DNA of 64,000 nt. Origin: Lachnospiraceae bacterium RM5 (GTDB lineage Bacteria; Bacillota; Clostridia; Lachnospirales; Lachnospiraceae). The notes under the pieces were generated by a model that was not told where the DNA came from, ran no database searches, and worked only from the letters and a program-made list of their open reading frames with translations. Position 1 is the first letter of the stretch. Each line of letters opens with the position of its first letter. Location of the stretch: assembly GCA_900110975.1 (NCBI GenBank), contig FOFK01000002.1, positions 570,318 to 634,317 on the forward strand, in the 5' to 3' direction. Positions 24,439-33,367 of this stretch are shown here, in pieces. The position numbers and the translations under genes are program-made.

Positions 24439-27429
24439 TTAGCTAATCTTTGTTATAGTTCCATTTGAAAACTTATATTTACCAACACCGAAAGTATAAT
24501 TACTTCCACCATTGCTATCCCAGTTTCCATTGCCATCATTAAAGCATACTATAGCAGATGTTGCATCACCAAGATCCATTGTATATTCATATGGGAATCC
24601 GGAATAAACTGTACTTGCTGACATTGCTATACCAGGAGCACTTGTCCAATTACTGTTTCCACCTATAGAATAATGGATGTTAGGATTCGTAAATCCATTA
24701 TAGTAAATAGTAAGTGTAGTATTATTATTTACTACAGCTTCATATTTTGCCTTAATATTTGAAAGATAAGTTGATACAGCTGTATTTCTGCTGTTTGATT
24801 CTGAAAATGCCATTTCTGAAGCAGTATATGTCTTCTTACTTTCATTTAAATCTTGCTTCCAGAGTTTAATATGACTGTCAGGAATTACAACATCTGAATA
24901 ATTATTCTTAACTATATTATAATATTTAAGATAATTATCATAATCTAACCATCCTGAATCAACAACTTCCTGTAATGCTGCTTTGTATTCTTCAGTATAA
25001 TTATTGTTTGTACCTGTTACTGTATATAAATATACAGGGTTTTTCTGAGTCTGGTTTGCAAGTTCTGCTCTTGTATCAAAAGGACTGTATGATGACATAT
25101 CAAGGTTAGATGTTGAAACACCTAAGCATCTGTCATAATCATATGGAATGAAAATCGCCTTATTTTCTGATGAGAAATATGTATAATGATTATTATAATT
25201 ATTTCTCATATCATCAGGGTTTCCTGCAAAATATGAAACAGCAGCAAATTTAACCCAGTTATCTGAATATAAATAATCTTCAATTTCATCTTTTGTAATA
25301 GATGAATCATCCATATTATTTATGAAATTCTTCATTGGCGAAAGATCTGACTTCTTCTTATTTGTTTTTAAAGTATAAATATAATTATATCCATCTTTTT
25401 CAACACCAACTGAAGAATCTGTATATTCTTTATAATTCGCACCATACCAGCTTCCTGAATTTCCATACAACTGGCCCCATTTACATTTGTAAAGGTCTCC
25501 ATCAGCATCATAGAAATTACCCTTTGAATCAAGCTCATTAATATATCTCTTTAGGAAAATATTATCTACAGCTTCATATATCGTATAAACACCATAGTTG
25601 TATCCTGCAAATTCAACATTCGCAACTGATGTATTCTGTGCATATACGCCTAAATCCCTGTACATCATATTTGTATAAGCATTCGTAATATATGTAGAAT
25701 CAACATTTCTGTTCCACTTAAGTTCAATACTCTTTAATGTAGCAAAAGTTCTATTCTTTCTTGCTTTTCTCGCATCTTTATCAGTCCATACTTTTGCTTC
25801 ATCTCCATATTCATCTCCATCAAATGTTTCCTGGAAACTGATTTTAAAATGAACCATATTTCTGTCAGTTAAATCGCCATTATTATATAAAGCAACTCTT
25901 GATGTATTTCCTTTTAATCTGATACCAACTTCTTCAATATTGTATTCTGTACCATTGATAGTAAGTTTTAAATCAGCCATTCTGTATGTCTCTTCATCCT
26001 CTGCTTCATAGTCCTCTTCCATAAGCTGTAACTGTTCATCTGAAATATCAAAGTCAAATTTAACTTTATTATTTATATCAAATAAATTATTATAAATCTC
26101 TTCTTCAGCTATTTCATCAGCAGTTTCAGGTGCCTGTTTCTCAACAAATTTTATAGGATAAGAAATTCCTTCAGTAGACTCCTGCTGTGATGTAGATTCC
26201 TGCTGCGATGAAGACTCCTGTTGTGATGAGGATTCCTGCTGCGATGAAGACTCCTGTTGCGATGAAGACTCCTGTTGCGATGAGGATTCCTGCTGTGATG
26301 AAGACTCTTGCTGTGATGATGTTTCTTTAGATGATGATTCTTCTGAAGATGAGGTCTCTTCTTCTTCCTCATCTGTAGTTACAGCTGTATCTTTTTTCCC
26401 GCTCTTATCATTATATGAATTTGATGTTGAACCAGGAGCTTTATCACCTTTATCTACAAGTTTAATCTGAATTCCTTCAAGTCTGTAACCATATCCTGAA
26501 GTTCCTGCACTTGCACCATTCTTTGTCCAGCCCATCCAGCCGAATTTCTGTGCATGAACTCTGTAATAAACATCATAATGTTTAAGCATTTCTCCTGAAA
26601 GCTTAATTCTTATAGCCTCAAGTCTCTTTCCTTTTCCTGATGTTCCTGACATAGCTCCATCTTTTACCCAACCCATCCAGCCATATGACTGTACGTGGGT
26701 TCTGTATAAAATGGAACCGCTATATTCCTTATTTACTAAGGCAATCTTTATTCCTTCAAGTCTTTTTGCTTTTCCTGATGTTCCTGACATTTCGCCATCT
26801 TTTACATATGACTGCCATCCAAATGTCTGTACATGTGTTGTATATTTAACCATTGGGTGACGATATGCATTCTTTGTAGAACCAGGGGCTGCATCACCTT
26901 TGTTTACAAGCTTAATCTGAATAGATTCAAGTCTGTAACCATAACCTGAAGTTCCTGCTGTTTCACCATTTTTTGCCCATCCAAGCCAGCCAAATTTCTG
27001 TGAATGAACTCTGTAGTAGACATCATAATGTTCAGCCATTTCTCCAGTAAGATTAATCTGAATAGCTTCAAGTCTCTTTCCTTCTCCTGAAGTTCCAGAC
27101 TTTGTACCATCTTTTACCTTACTCATCCAGCCATATGACTCTACATGAGTTCTGTATTCGATTGAACCCTCATAATCTGCATTAGAGAGTTTAATCATAA
27201 TAGATTCTAATCTTTTTCCTTCTCCTGTTGTCCCTGATAATTCGCCATCTTTTACCCATGGTAAATCACCATAAGACTGTACATGTGTCATATATGTGAC
27301 AGATGCATTAGTTGCAGCAAAAGCTTTTTTGATTTTTAATGTAGTATTACCACTGATAAGTGATGTAACTACCATCATAACCATTAAAGAAAATGCTACA
27401 AGTTTTCTTTTTTTTCTTGTAAAATACAT
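24439..27429 (-). CDS. Secreted CotH-kinase-like protein with six ChW repeats and a C-terminal CBM25/26-like module
   Basis: A signal peptide (1-39) is followed by six ChW (clostridial hydrophobic W) repeats at about 40-335. They are recognisable by THVQSYGW...KDG...SGTSG...RLE and arranged as a duplicated set of three. A Ser/Gln/Glu linker (about 350-420) follows, then a CotH domain (about 440-870) with the GIRLKGNTS, EAVDN and PYDYDRCLG blocks; the last holds the metal-binding Asp pair of CotH protein kinases. A CBM25/26-like module closes the chain (about 905-996). CotH of spore formers phosphorylates coat proteins; a surface kinase role here is inference. GGAAGGAG precedes the ATG by 7-8 nt. 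The gene starts 30 nt after folB-folK and may share its transcript. Confidence 0.92.
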   Translation of the reverse strand: MYFTRKKRKLVAFSLMVMMVVTSLISGNTTLKIKKAFAATNASVTYMTHVQSYGDLPWVKDGELSGTTGEGKRLESIMIKLSNADYEGSIEYRTHVESYGWMSKVKDGTKSGTSGEGKRLEAIQINLTGEMAEHYDVYYRVHSQKFGWLGWAKNGETAGTSGYGYRLESIQIKLVNKGDAAPGSTKNAYRHPMVKYTTHVQTFGWQSYVKDGEMSGTSGKAKRLEGIKIALVNKEYSGSILYRTHVQSYGWMGWVKDGAMSGTSGKGKRLEAIRIKLSGEMLKHYDVYYRVHAQKFGWMGWTKNGASAGTSGYGYRLEGIQIKLVDKGDKAPGSTSNSYNDKSGKKDTAVTTDEEEEETSSSEESSSKETSSQQESSSQQESSSQQESSSQQESSSQQESSSQQESSSQQESTSQQESTEGISYPIKFVEKQAPETADEIAEEEIYNNLFDINNKVKFDFDISDEQLQLMEEDYEAEDEETYRMADLKLTINGTEYNIEEVGIRLKGNTSRVALYNNGDLTDRNMVHFKISFQETFDGDEYGDEAKVWTDKDARKARKNRTFATLKSIELKWNRNVDSTYITNAYTNMMYRDLGVYAQNTSVANVEFAGYNYGVYTIYEAVDNIFLKRYINELDSKGNFYDADGDLYKCKWGQLYGNSGSWYGANYKEYTDSSVGVEKDGYNYIYTLKTNKKKSDLSPMKNFINNMDDSSITKDEIEDYLYSDNWVKFAAVSYFAGNPDDMRNNYNNHYTYFSSENKAIFIPYDYDRCLGVSTSNLDMSSYSPFDTRAELANQTQKNPVYLYTVTGTNNNYTEEYKAALQEVVDSGWLDYDNYLKYYNIVKNNYSDVVIPDSHIKLWKQDLNESKKTYTASEMAFSESNSRNTAVSTYLSNIKAKYEAVVNNNTTLTIYYNGFTNPNIHYSIGGNSNWTSAPGIAMSASTVYSGFPYEYTMDLGDATSAIVCFNDGNGNWDSNGGSNYTFGVGKYKFSNGTITKIS
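26177..26320 (-). repeat. 18-bp tandem repeat encoding the Ser/Gln/Glu linker
   Basis: About eight copies of an 18-bp unit, each encoding SSQQES, stand head to tail with only third-position changes. The repeat separates the ChW region from the CotH domain and can change length without a frameshift. Confidence 0.93.
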
Positions 27430-27459
27430 AAATGTTCTCCTTCCTTTTTTATTGTATTT

Positions 27460-28284
27460 TTACAATTTTTGAGGCAGTTGATTTAATAAATCAGTAATTG
27501 TTTTTTTATAAACCGGATGCACATAAAAAGGTGCTATCATCTCCATAGGTTTAAGTACAAAATATCTGTTAATCATATCCTTATGAGGAATAATCAAATC
27601 CTTAGTCTGAATAATTTCATCCTCATAAAATAATATATCAAGGTCTATAGTACGCGGTCCCCAATGAATGTTTCTTACTCTTTTTCCCTCTTTCTCGACA
27701 ACTGAGATAAAATCAAGAAGTTCAAAAGGGGATAAAAGTGTATCAAATCCCATTACTCCATTTAAAAAATCATCCTGTTCTACACCGCCATACGGCTCAG
27801 TTTCTATAATATCAGAAACTATAATATTTTTACAATAGCCATTTTGTTTAAATTTATCTATCGCTTTTTGTATATTTTCCCTTTTATCCCCCATATTTGA
27901 ACCAAAACTTATAAACACCTTTTTCCATCCTCTTTTAACTTTCACCCATACATTTTCAAAAGGAAGAGGAATAGGTGCATTTGGTTTTTTTATTGTAATC
28001 TCGGCATTTTCACAAAGTGGAAACTCAAGCAATATATCTTTTACAAGTTTATTTGCCACAGTTTCTATAAGTTCGTATGTATTATTCTTCATCCAGTCAT
28101 TTATAAATGCAGCAACCGCTGAATAGTCCACAGACTTTTCCAAATCATCAGTATTCCCTGCCATAGACGTATCTAAATACATTTTTAAACTTACATAAAA
28201 ATCCTGACCCTCTTTTTTTTCCTTTTCCAGTACTCCATGATATGCAAAGCATTTAAGATTTTCTATAACAATTTCATCCATCAT
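27460..28284 (-). CDS. folBK: Dihydroneopterin aldolase / HPPK fusion (FolB-FolK)
   Basis: Residues 1-118 are dihydroneopterin aldolase (FAYHGVLEKEKKEGQ, then the Glu of ELIETVAN and a late ITIKKPNAPIP). Residues about 120-274 are the pyrophosphokinase FolK (FISFGSNMGDKRENI, GPRTIDLDILFYED, IPHKDMINRYFVLKPM). The two halves catalyse consecutive steps toward dihydropteroate, so fusion is sensible and is known in Firmicutes. It follows folP by 14 nt. Two adjacent ATGs (28284, 28281) both fit the GGAAGG site. No GTP cyclohydrolase gene is nearby. Confidence 0.96.
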   Translation of the reverse strand: MMDEIVIENLKCFAYHGVLEKEKKEGQDFYVSLKMYLDTSMAGNTDDLEKSVDYSAVAAFINDWMKNNTYELIETVANKLVKDILLEFPLCENAEITIKKPNAPIPLPFENVWVKVKRGWKKVFISFGSNMGDKRENIQKAIDKFKQNGYCKNIIVSDIIETEPYGGVEQDDFLNGVMGFDTLLSPFELLDFISVVEKEGKRVRNIHWGPRTIDLDILFYEDEIIQTKDLIIPHKDMINRYFVLKPMEMIAPFYVHPVYKKTITDLLNQLPQKL

Positions 28285-28298
28285 GTTAACCTTCCATA

Positions 28299-29138
28299 TT
28301 AACTTTCCATAATTTTTTCAACCATATCAAGAGCTCTTCTGTTTCCAAGCACATTATGAACTCTTACAAATTTCACTTTCTTTTCTGCTGCCATTACAGA
28401 AATAGCAATAGTTCCTTCTTCACGATTGTTTACATCCGTATTTAAAGTTTTTGCAATAACACTTTTTCTTGAAGCACCAAGTAAAAGCGGGATATCAACA
28501 TCATTATAAATATCCAATCTGTTTAATACCTTAAGATTATCTTCAAATGTCTTTGCAAAACCAATACCAGGATCAATCATTAATTTATCTTTATCAATAC
28601 CGCATGCAAGACATTTTTCTACTGTTTTTAATAAATCATTTTTAACATCTAATGCAACATCAGTATACATAGGATTTTCATCATTATGCATTATACAATA
28701 TGCAACATTAGTATCCCTTACAAGCCCAATCATTCCATCTTCTTTATATTTTTCATTTTCAATCCCTTTTAAATACTTTCCACCCCAAATATCATTTATT
28801 AAATCCACACCTGCAGAAATTGCAGGAATCGCAACATCAACTTTATATGTATCCAAAGAAATAGGAATATCAAAATTACTTTTAATTATTTCTATAGCAG
28901 GCATTACCCTTTCTATTTCTTCTTCATTTGATATCATTGTATATCCCGGTCTTGTTGATTCACCACCAATGTCTATAATATCCACGCCATCTTTAACCAT
29001 TTCTTCAGCAGCTTTTAACATAGTATCTCTGTTATTATGTTTTCCACCATCTGAAAAGGAATCCGGGGTAACATTTAAAATCCCCATTACATATACATGA
29101 TTATTTCCGAGTTCAAAATTTTTGTTTCCGATTTTCAT
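28299..29138 (-). CDS. folP: Dihydropteroate synthase
   Basis: The family blocks are clear: MGILNVTPDSFSDGGKH near the N-terminus, IIDIGGESTRPG, ISLDTYK, LINDIWG, and ASRKS near residue 227, which form the pterin and sulfonamide site. It condenses p-aminobenzoate with the pterin diphosphate made by FolK, encoded next. A frame extends to GTG 29150, but its ribosome site would be too close, and known relatives start at MKIGNK, so I chose the ATG at 29138. The AAGGA is 13 nt upstream of it, which is long. Confidence 0.95.
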   Translation of the reverse strand: MKIGNKNFELGNNHVYVMGILNVTPDSFSDGGKHNNRDTMLKAAEEMVKDGVDIIDIGGESTRPGYTMISNEEEIERVMPAIEIIKSNFDIPISLDTYKVDVAIPAISAGVDLINDIWGGKYLKGIENEKYKEDGMIGLVRDTNVAYCIMHNDENPMYTDVALDVKNDLLKTVEKCLACGIDKDKLMIDPGIGFAKTFEDNLKVLNRLDIYNDVDIPLLLGASRKSVIAKTLNTDVNNREEGTIAISVMAAEKKVKFVRVHNVLGNRRALDMVEKIMES

Positions 29139-29175
29139 AATTTTAATCACTTTCCTTTTTTATTAATCCTTCGTA

Positions 29176-29184
29176 ATTGTACCA
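29176..29184 (-). promoter_or_regulatory. Possible extended -10 promoter for folP
   Basis: The minus strand reads TGGTACAAT, an extended -10 with TG one base before TACAAT, about 38 nt upstream of the chosen ATG. A good -35 is not seen. Confidence 0.4.
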
Positions 29185-29238
29185 CACATCATCTGCTCTT
29201 AAAACCCAATATTATGACATAGAAGCGATATATATGAT

Positions 29239-29281
29239 AAATAAAAGCAATACCATATCGTATACGGTATTGCTTTTATTT
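29239..29281 (-). terminator. Terminator after the TPM gene
   Basis: A 16-bp perfect stem (29239-29254 with 29266-29281) with an 11-nt loop lies just past the TPM gene and before folP. The minus strand continues with a U-rich arm. Confidence 0.8.
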
Positions 29282-29290
29282 TTGGCATTT

Positions 29291-30181
29291 TTAGAAGCCG
29301 TGGCCACCGCCACCACCTCCTCCACCGCCGCCACCGCCTCCTCCGCCTCCGGAAGAGCTTGAACGTGGTGAATAAGTTTTCTTAGTATATAAATATTTTA
29401 CATCTACATTTTTCTTTTCTTCTTTGGTAGATGTACTCATTAACATATCATTAATACTTACCTTTTTCTTTCCTCTAAGAATCAAAAGATAAATATACGA
29501 TATTAAAAGTGAAATCATCATTGCAGATAATGCATTAGTAACATGTTTCATTGGCTCTGAGATTTCTCCGCCATTCAACAGGATTTCAATTTGATTAAAT
29601 ACCTTTTCTGCGCAATCATAATATCTGCCTTTTGAAGCAAGTCTGTAAGAATTATCTGTTATTGAATTTGCTCTGCCTTTTGATATAACATTATACACTT
29701 TTCCAAAACTGTAAATATATATCTGTCTGTTGTTTCCATTATTATCAGTATCCATATCAATAACAAAGATTGTTCCACTTTCTGCCCCAAAAAGTTCTCT
29801 ATAACAGTTTATCGCATAAGTTTCTGTACTTGATGTTGAATAGCCTACAGTAATAAAAACTGCATTACCATACTTTGTCACGTCATACATTTTTCTTGCA
29901 AGCGAAAGTTCTTCATCATCCGGTATCAAACCATAATCATTTTCAAGTCCCGGTTCATCATAAATAAAAACCTTATATCCTGTATCAGGATTTTCTTTCA
30001 CTACCGGAGAATATTCATCACTGCTATTATTCGAATCATAATCATCATCTTCATAATCATAATCATCAAAGTCATACTCATCATAATCATAGTCATAATC
30101 ATCATAAGCATATATATTTTGAGAAGGTATCATAAAAATGAATAATAATAAAATTATACTAATTATTTTTTTAGATTTCAT
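29291..30181 (-). CDS. TPM-domain secreted membrane protein with polyglycine tail
   Basis: A signal peptide (1-26) is followed by an Asp/Tyr-rich stretch (27-60) and a TPM domain (about 60-205), with GLIPDDEELSLARKMYDV near its start and DMDTDNNGNNR further on. One membrane segment lies near 222-240, then a basic tail ending in SSSSG and 16 further Gly-rich residues and HGF. TPM proteins often finish in such Gly-rich tails; their roles include photosystem repair in plants and poorly known envelope functions in bacteria. The start codon overlaps the stop of the zinc-ribbon gene (TAATG), and the GGAGG is inside that gene, so the two are coupled. Confidence 0.88.
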   Translation of the reverse strand: MKSKKIISIILLLFIFMIPSQNIYAYDDYDYDYDEYDFDDYDYEDDDYDSNNSSDEYSPVVKENPDTGYKVFIYDEPGLENDYGLIPDDEELSLARKMYDVTKYGNAVFITVGYSTSSTETYAINCYRELFGAESGTIFVIDMDTDNNGNNRQIYIYSFGKVYNVISKGRANSITDNSYRLASKGRYYDCAEKVFNQIEILLNGGEISEPMKHVTNALSAMMISLLISYIYLLILRGKKKVSINDMLMSTSTKEEKKNVDVKYLYTKKTYSPRSSSSGGGGGGGGGGGGGGGGHGF

Positions 30182-31812
30182 TACTGGCTACCTCCTCTTC
30201 TGTTAAAGTGAGGAAGAGGCTTTGTTGCAAGAATATTATATAATCTTATAATACCGGAAATAAGAATAATTATTCCTATTATCAAAAGTATTATTGCCCC
30301 GTAAGAAATAAAATCTCTTACCGGATCAATCACATAAACCAGTGTTGAAAACCATATAGCCACTTCAAAAACAATAAATTCTTTTATTATTTTTTTATCA
30401 TCTAATTTTTTCTCTTTATCAAGAATAGAAAAAAACAAACCAATACCTACGCCTATACCAAACACAAGTCCAAGTAATTTAAATTGAGAGAAATATATAA
30501 AGAGCGTTGAAAGAAACGGTGAAGCTATAATACATATTAATGCAATCGTTGCAAGGGTTGATTTTTTATCTTTTTCCGGAATTTTTATTTTATCCGTTAA
30601 ATCAATAACATCCATTTCATTAAACTCTTTTTTCTTTTCTTCCAGCTGCTTACTTCTATAACCTTTGTCATCTTCATGATTATTTCTTTTAATAAGTCTT
30701 TTTAATTCAATGTTACACATTATAGCTACAATCGCCGCAATAATCATACAACAAAACAATACTTTATGCGGAGTATATGTAATCAATGATTCCAAAAACA
30801 AAAATATTGGAATTGCCAAAATAAATGAAAATAAGAAATACTTTCTTCTGTCAATCGGAACATCGGCATAAGCTTTTCCTGTCTGTCCATTTATTATACT
30901 ATAAGCTAATCTGTCTTCATTTCTATATGTCAGGAACCATACAGGATACAATGCTGAATCTGCCCTTTTCATAAATCTTATTTTTGAAAAAGATGATATT
31001 GCCTTCTCATTCTCTACAGTAAGTCCCTTTAATGAACCTTCATTTTCTATTCGTTTTAATGTAATTTCATCAAATTTTTCACCTGCTTCATCTACATACA
31101 CACTTCCATCAACATCTGCTGTATCAGCAAAAAAGCCCGTAAGATATGAAGGATAAAATTTCTTTACACCATTATAATCATATGGAGCTATACTTTCACT
31201 TAATACATCATCAAAAGATGCTGAAGCATCATATGATACACCTGTGGATTCATCATCAATATCCACGTTTACCATATATTTAGGTGTATAAATATAATCT
31301 CCTTTTCTTGTGCTTTTTCCATCAGCACCAAATGAAGCAATACCTGTATGTTTTGCAGAATAAACCCAGTATGGTATATATATTCCTCTGAATTTTTCAA
31401 TATGACCAGGTTTCTTTAATTTCGAATCAGCAAAAATATTACTTCTTACCTGTTTAAGATACAATTTTTTGCACATATCCTTATCAATTTTAAAAGGAAT
31501 AACATACTTTGGTCTTTTAATACCAACAAATTCTTCTTCCATAACTGCAGATGCTCCACAGTAACTACAAAAAGAAGCAGCTGTATTTTCATCCTCAGTA
31601 TAAATTTCACCGCCACAATGAGGACATCTGTATCTTATAGTATCATAAACACCATCATAATCTTCATTTTTCTCAGCACCGCTCATGCTGTCTTTATTAT
31701 GTTTTTCATCATATTCGTCAGGTGCAAAAAGGGACATACATTTATCGCATTTAAGCAGACCTGATGAAATATCATATCTTAATGCTGCGCCACAATTTTC
31801 ACAATTATACAT
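30181..31812 (-). CDS. Zinc-ribbon membrane protein, partner of the TPM protein
   Basis: Two zinc ribbons begin the chain: CENCGAAL with CDKCMSLF (residues 4-27) and CPHCGGEI with CSYCGAS (about 64-86). A long middle domain (about 100-320) with beta-rich segments follows (YIPYWVYSAK, SALYPVWFLTY), and then at least four membrane segments (about 327-535). Such proteins occur next to TPM or SPFH-type genes in Firmicutes, but the function is unknown. A good promoter is seen at 31844-31871, and AGGAG lies 6 nt before the ATG. The C-terminus RRGG is encoded by the ribosome site of the next gene. Confidence 0.85.
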   Translation of the reverse strand: MYNCENCGAALRYDISSGLLKCDKCMSLFAPDEYDEKHNKDSMSGAEKNEDYDGVYDTIRYRCPHCGGEIYTEDENTAASFCSYCGASAVMEEEFVGIKRPKYVIPFKIDKDMCKKLYLKQVRSNIFADSKLKKPGHIEKFRGIYIPYWVYSAKHTGIASFGADGKSTRKGDYIYTPKYMVNVDIDDESTGVSYDASASFDDVLSESIAPYDYNGVKKFYPSYLTGFFADTADVDGSVYVDEAGEKFDEITLKRIENEGSLKGLTVENEKAISSFSKIRFMKRADSALYPVWFLTYRNEDRLAYSIINGQTGKAYADVPIDRRKYFLFSFILAIPIFLFLESLITYTPHKVLFCCMIIAAIVAIMCNIELKRLIKRNNHEDDKGYRSKQLEEKKKEFNEMDVIDLTDKIKIPEKDKKSTLATIALICIIASPFLSTLFIYFSQFKLLGLVFGIGVGIGLFFSILDKEKKLDDKKIIKEFIVFEVAIWFSTLVYVIDPVRDFISYGAIILLIIGIIILISGIIRLYNILATKPLPHFNRRGGSQ

Positions 31813-31843
31813 TCACTTCTCCTATACCAAAAACTTTACCTTT

Positions 31844-31871
31844 ATTATACAATTTTTCTTTATAATTTCAA
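31844..31871 (-). promoter_or_regulatory. Promoter of the zinc-ribbon/TPM operon
   Basis: Minus strand TTGAAA, 16 nt, TATAAT, with the -10 box about 32 nt before the start codon. Confidence 0.8.
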
Positions 31872-31901
31872 ACAAATAAAAGGTTAACCAAAATTATTTT
31901 A

Positions 31902-31929
31902 TTGACATTTTTTTAATAATCATTATAAT
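31902..31929 (+). promoter_or_regulatory. Consensus promoter on the plus strand
   Basis: TTGACA, 16 nt, TATAAT, a perfect match to both sigma-A boxes, on the strand that carries no genes in this window. It drives the short candidate RNA that follows. It diverges from the zinc-ribbon promoter about 30 bp away. Confidence 0.8.
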
Positions 31930-31935
31930 AGGGTT

Positions 31936-31979
31936 AGAGAACGAGGATGTTTTTATTATGAAACACCCTCGTTTTTTTT
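31936..31979 (+). ncRNA. Candidate small RNA of about 45 nt ending in its own terminator
   Basis: Seven nt after the perfect -10 box starts a short transcript that goes straight into a hairpin (ACGAGG and TGTTT paired with AAACA and CCTCGT, one A-C mismatch, 8-nt loop) and a run of eight T. No open reading frame of useful size fits before the terminator. A second, two-way terminator at 32002-32039 blocks further reading. No known family is recognised. Confidence 0.45.
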
Positions 31980-32001
31980 ACTTTCCCTCACATTATACTT
32001 A

Positions 32002-32039
32002 AAAAAAAAGGAAGTTTGGCACTGCACTGCCAAACTTTC
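32002..32039 (-). terminator. Two-way terminator after the HAD phosphatase gene
   Basis: Stem AAGTTTGGCA with its complement, extended by G-C pairs, and a 6-nt loop lie right after the stop codon. A-runs and T-runs flank both sides, so it can work on both strands. Confidence 0.93.
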
Positions 32040-32044
32040 TTTTT

Positions 32045-32719
32045 TTAATTATTATGTTTATCAAACACATCCGTAAAATATTTAAGGTCTATATTTTCAA
32101 AACTCTTTATTGTATATTCCTTATATGCTTCATCAAAAGCATTTTCATCAAGCAAAGGATTTTCATATCTGACACAAAGCATTCCTGCATTTTTTGCAGC
32201 ATTCATGCCATTTATTGAATCTTCTACTACTATACATTCAGATGGTAATACCTTTAATTTTTCTGCCGTTTTTAGGAAAATATCAGGTGCCGGCTTTGGT
32301 CTGAAATTAGCATCTGAACATATAAGCACATCAAAATCCTCATAAACACCCATATTTTTCATGCATTCAGTCATTCTATATACATTTGAAGATGTAGCGA
32401 GTCCAAGTAATATTCCTTCACTTTTAAGTCTTTTTATCATATCAGCACCGTATTTAACCGGTGGATATGGTTTTCCATTTAAAATCTCACCAACAAATTT
32501 ATTGGATTTTTCCATAAGTTCACTATGTGAATATTGTAAATCAAAATCTTTAGTAAGAATATTCCACATATTTTTTGTTGTACTGCCAATAAACTGGGAA
32601 TAATATTTTTCACTATATGGAAGATTCAAATCATTCATAAGCATTTCGTGGGCTTTTAAATGAATCGGTTCACTGTCAATAAGCACACCATCCATATCAA
32701 AGATAATTGCTTTTAACAT
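32045..32719 (-). CDS. HAD-family phosphatase, beta-phosphoglucomutase-like
   Basis: Motif I is DMDGVLIDSEP (residues 8-18), a small helical cap follows, motif II is LATSSN near 107, motif III holds Lys in FRPKPAPD, and motif IV is VVEDSINGMNAAKNAG. This layout fits the beta-phosphoglucomutase/sugar-phosphatase branch, whose members act on small phosphorylated sugars in the cytoplasm. The exact substrate is unknown. The start lies inside the end of the cyclophilin gene (7-nt overlap), with GGAGG 7 nt upstream, so the two are coupled. Confidence 0.93.
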   Translation of the reverse strand: MLKAIIFDMDGVLIDSEPIHLKAHEMLMNDLNLPYSEKYYSQFIGSTTKNMWNILTKDFDLQYSHSELMEKSNKFVGEILNGKPYPPVKYGADMIKRLKSEGILLGLATSSNVYRMTECMKNMGVYEDFDVLICSDANFRPKPAPDIFLKTAEKLKVLPSECIVVEDSINGMNAAKNAGMLCVRYENPLLDENAFDEAYKEYTIKSFENIDLKYFTDVFDKHNN

Positions 32720-33234
32720 TTTTCAACCTCCGGATATGTAACACCAAATGTATCAACAGTTACTTTTTTCATAACCACATCATCAAAAGGTCTGTCTGAA
32801 TAATCTGTTGAAACATTTGCAATCTCATCAACAATATCCATACCTTCAATAACTTTTCCAAATGCTGCATATTCTCCATCAAGATAGTTTGCTGATTCAT
32901 GCATAATAAAGAACTGTGATCCTGCTGAATTCTTATCCATGGCACGTGCCATTGATAACACACCAGGTGTATGACTTAAGCTGTTTTCAAAACCATTACT
33001 TCCAAATTCACCTTTAATACTGTATCCAGGGCCACCTGTTCCATTTCCTAAAGGACATCCTCCCTGAATCATAAATCCCTTTATTACTCTGTGAAAAATA
33101 AGTCCATCATAAAATCCCTTATTTACAAGACTAATAAAGTTATTTACTGTATTTGGAGCAATTTCAGGATATAACTCTGCCTTAATTACCTTACCATTTT
33201 CAAGTTCAATTGTTACAACCGGTTTGTTTTCCAT
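32713..33234 (-). CDS. Cyclophilin-type peptidyl-prolyl cis-trans isomerase
   Basis: A single cyclophilin domain fills the chain: [29 protein letters not shown], then [20 protein letters not shown] and [16 protein letters not shown]. The Arg of FHRV and the SQFF block are in place. It has no signal peptide, so it should help protein folding in the cytoplasm. A longer frame begins at TTG 33252, but AAAGGA lies 7 nt before the ATG at 33234. It forms a small unit with the HAD gene, ended by the terminator at 32002-32039. Confidence 0.96.
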   Translation of the reverse strand: [173 protein letters not shown]

Positions 33235-33367
33235 GATTTTTTCCTTTCTCAATAAATTTAATAAATGCTACTCTGGCTCACCATGTTATAATCTTATTAA
33301 TCTATAAAATGCCTCACCGTAAGCAGTTTTTAACCAACAACCCAATTCTAACATAAAGCCACTTGCA

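Noticed and set aside
26151-26372. 73-codon frame full of His, Arg and Ser on the minus strand
   Set aside because: It is an out-of-frame reading of the 18-bp tandem repeat of the CotH gene.
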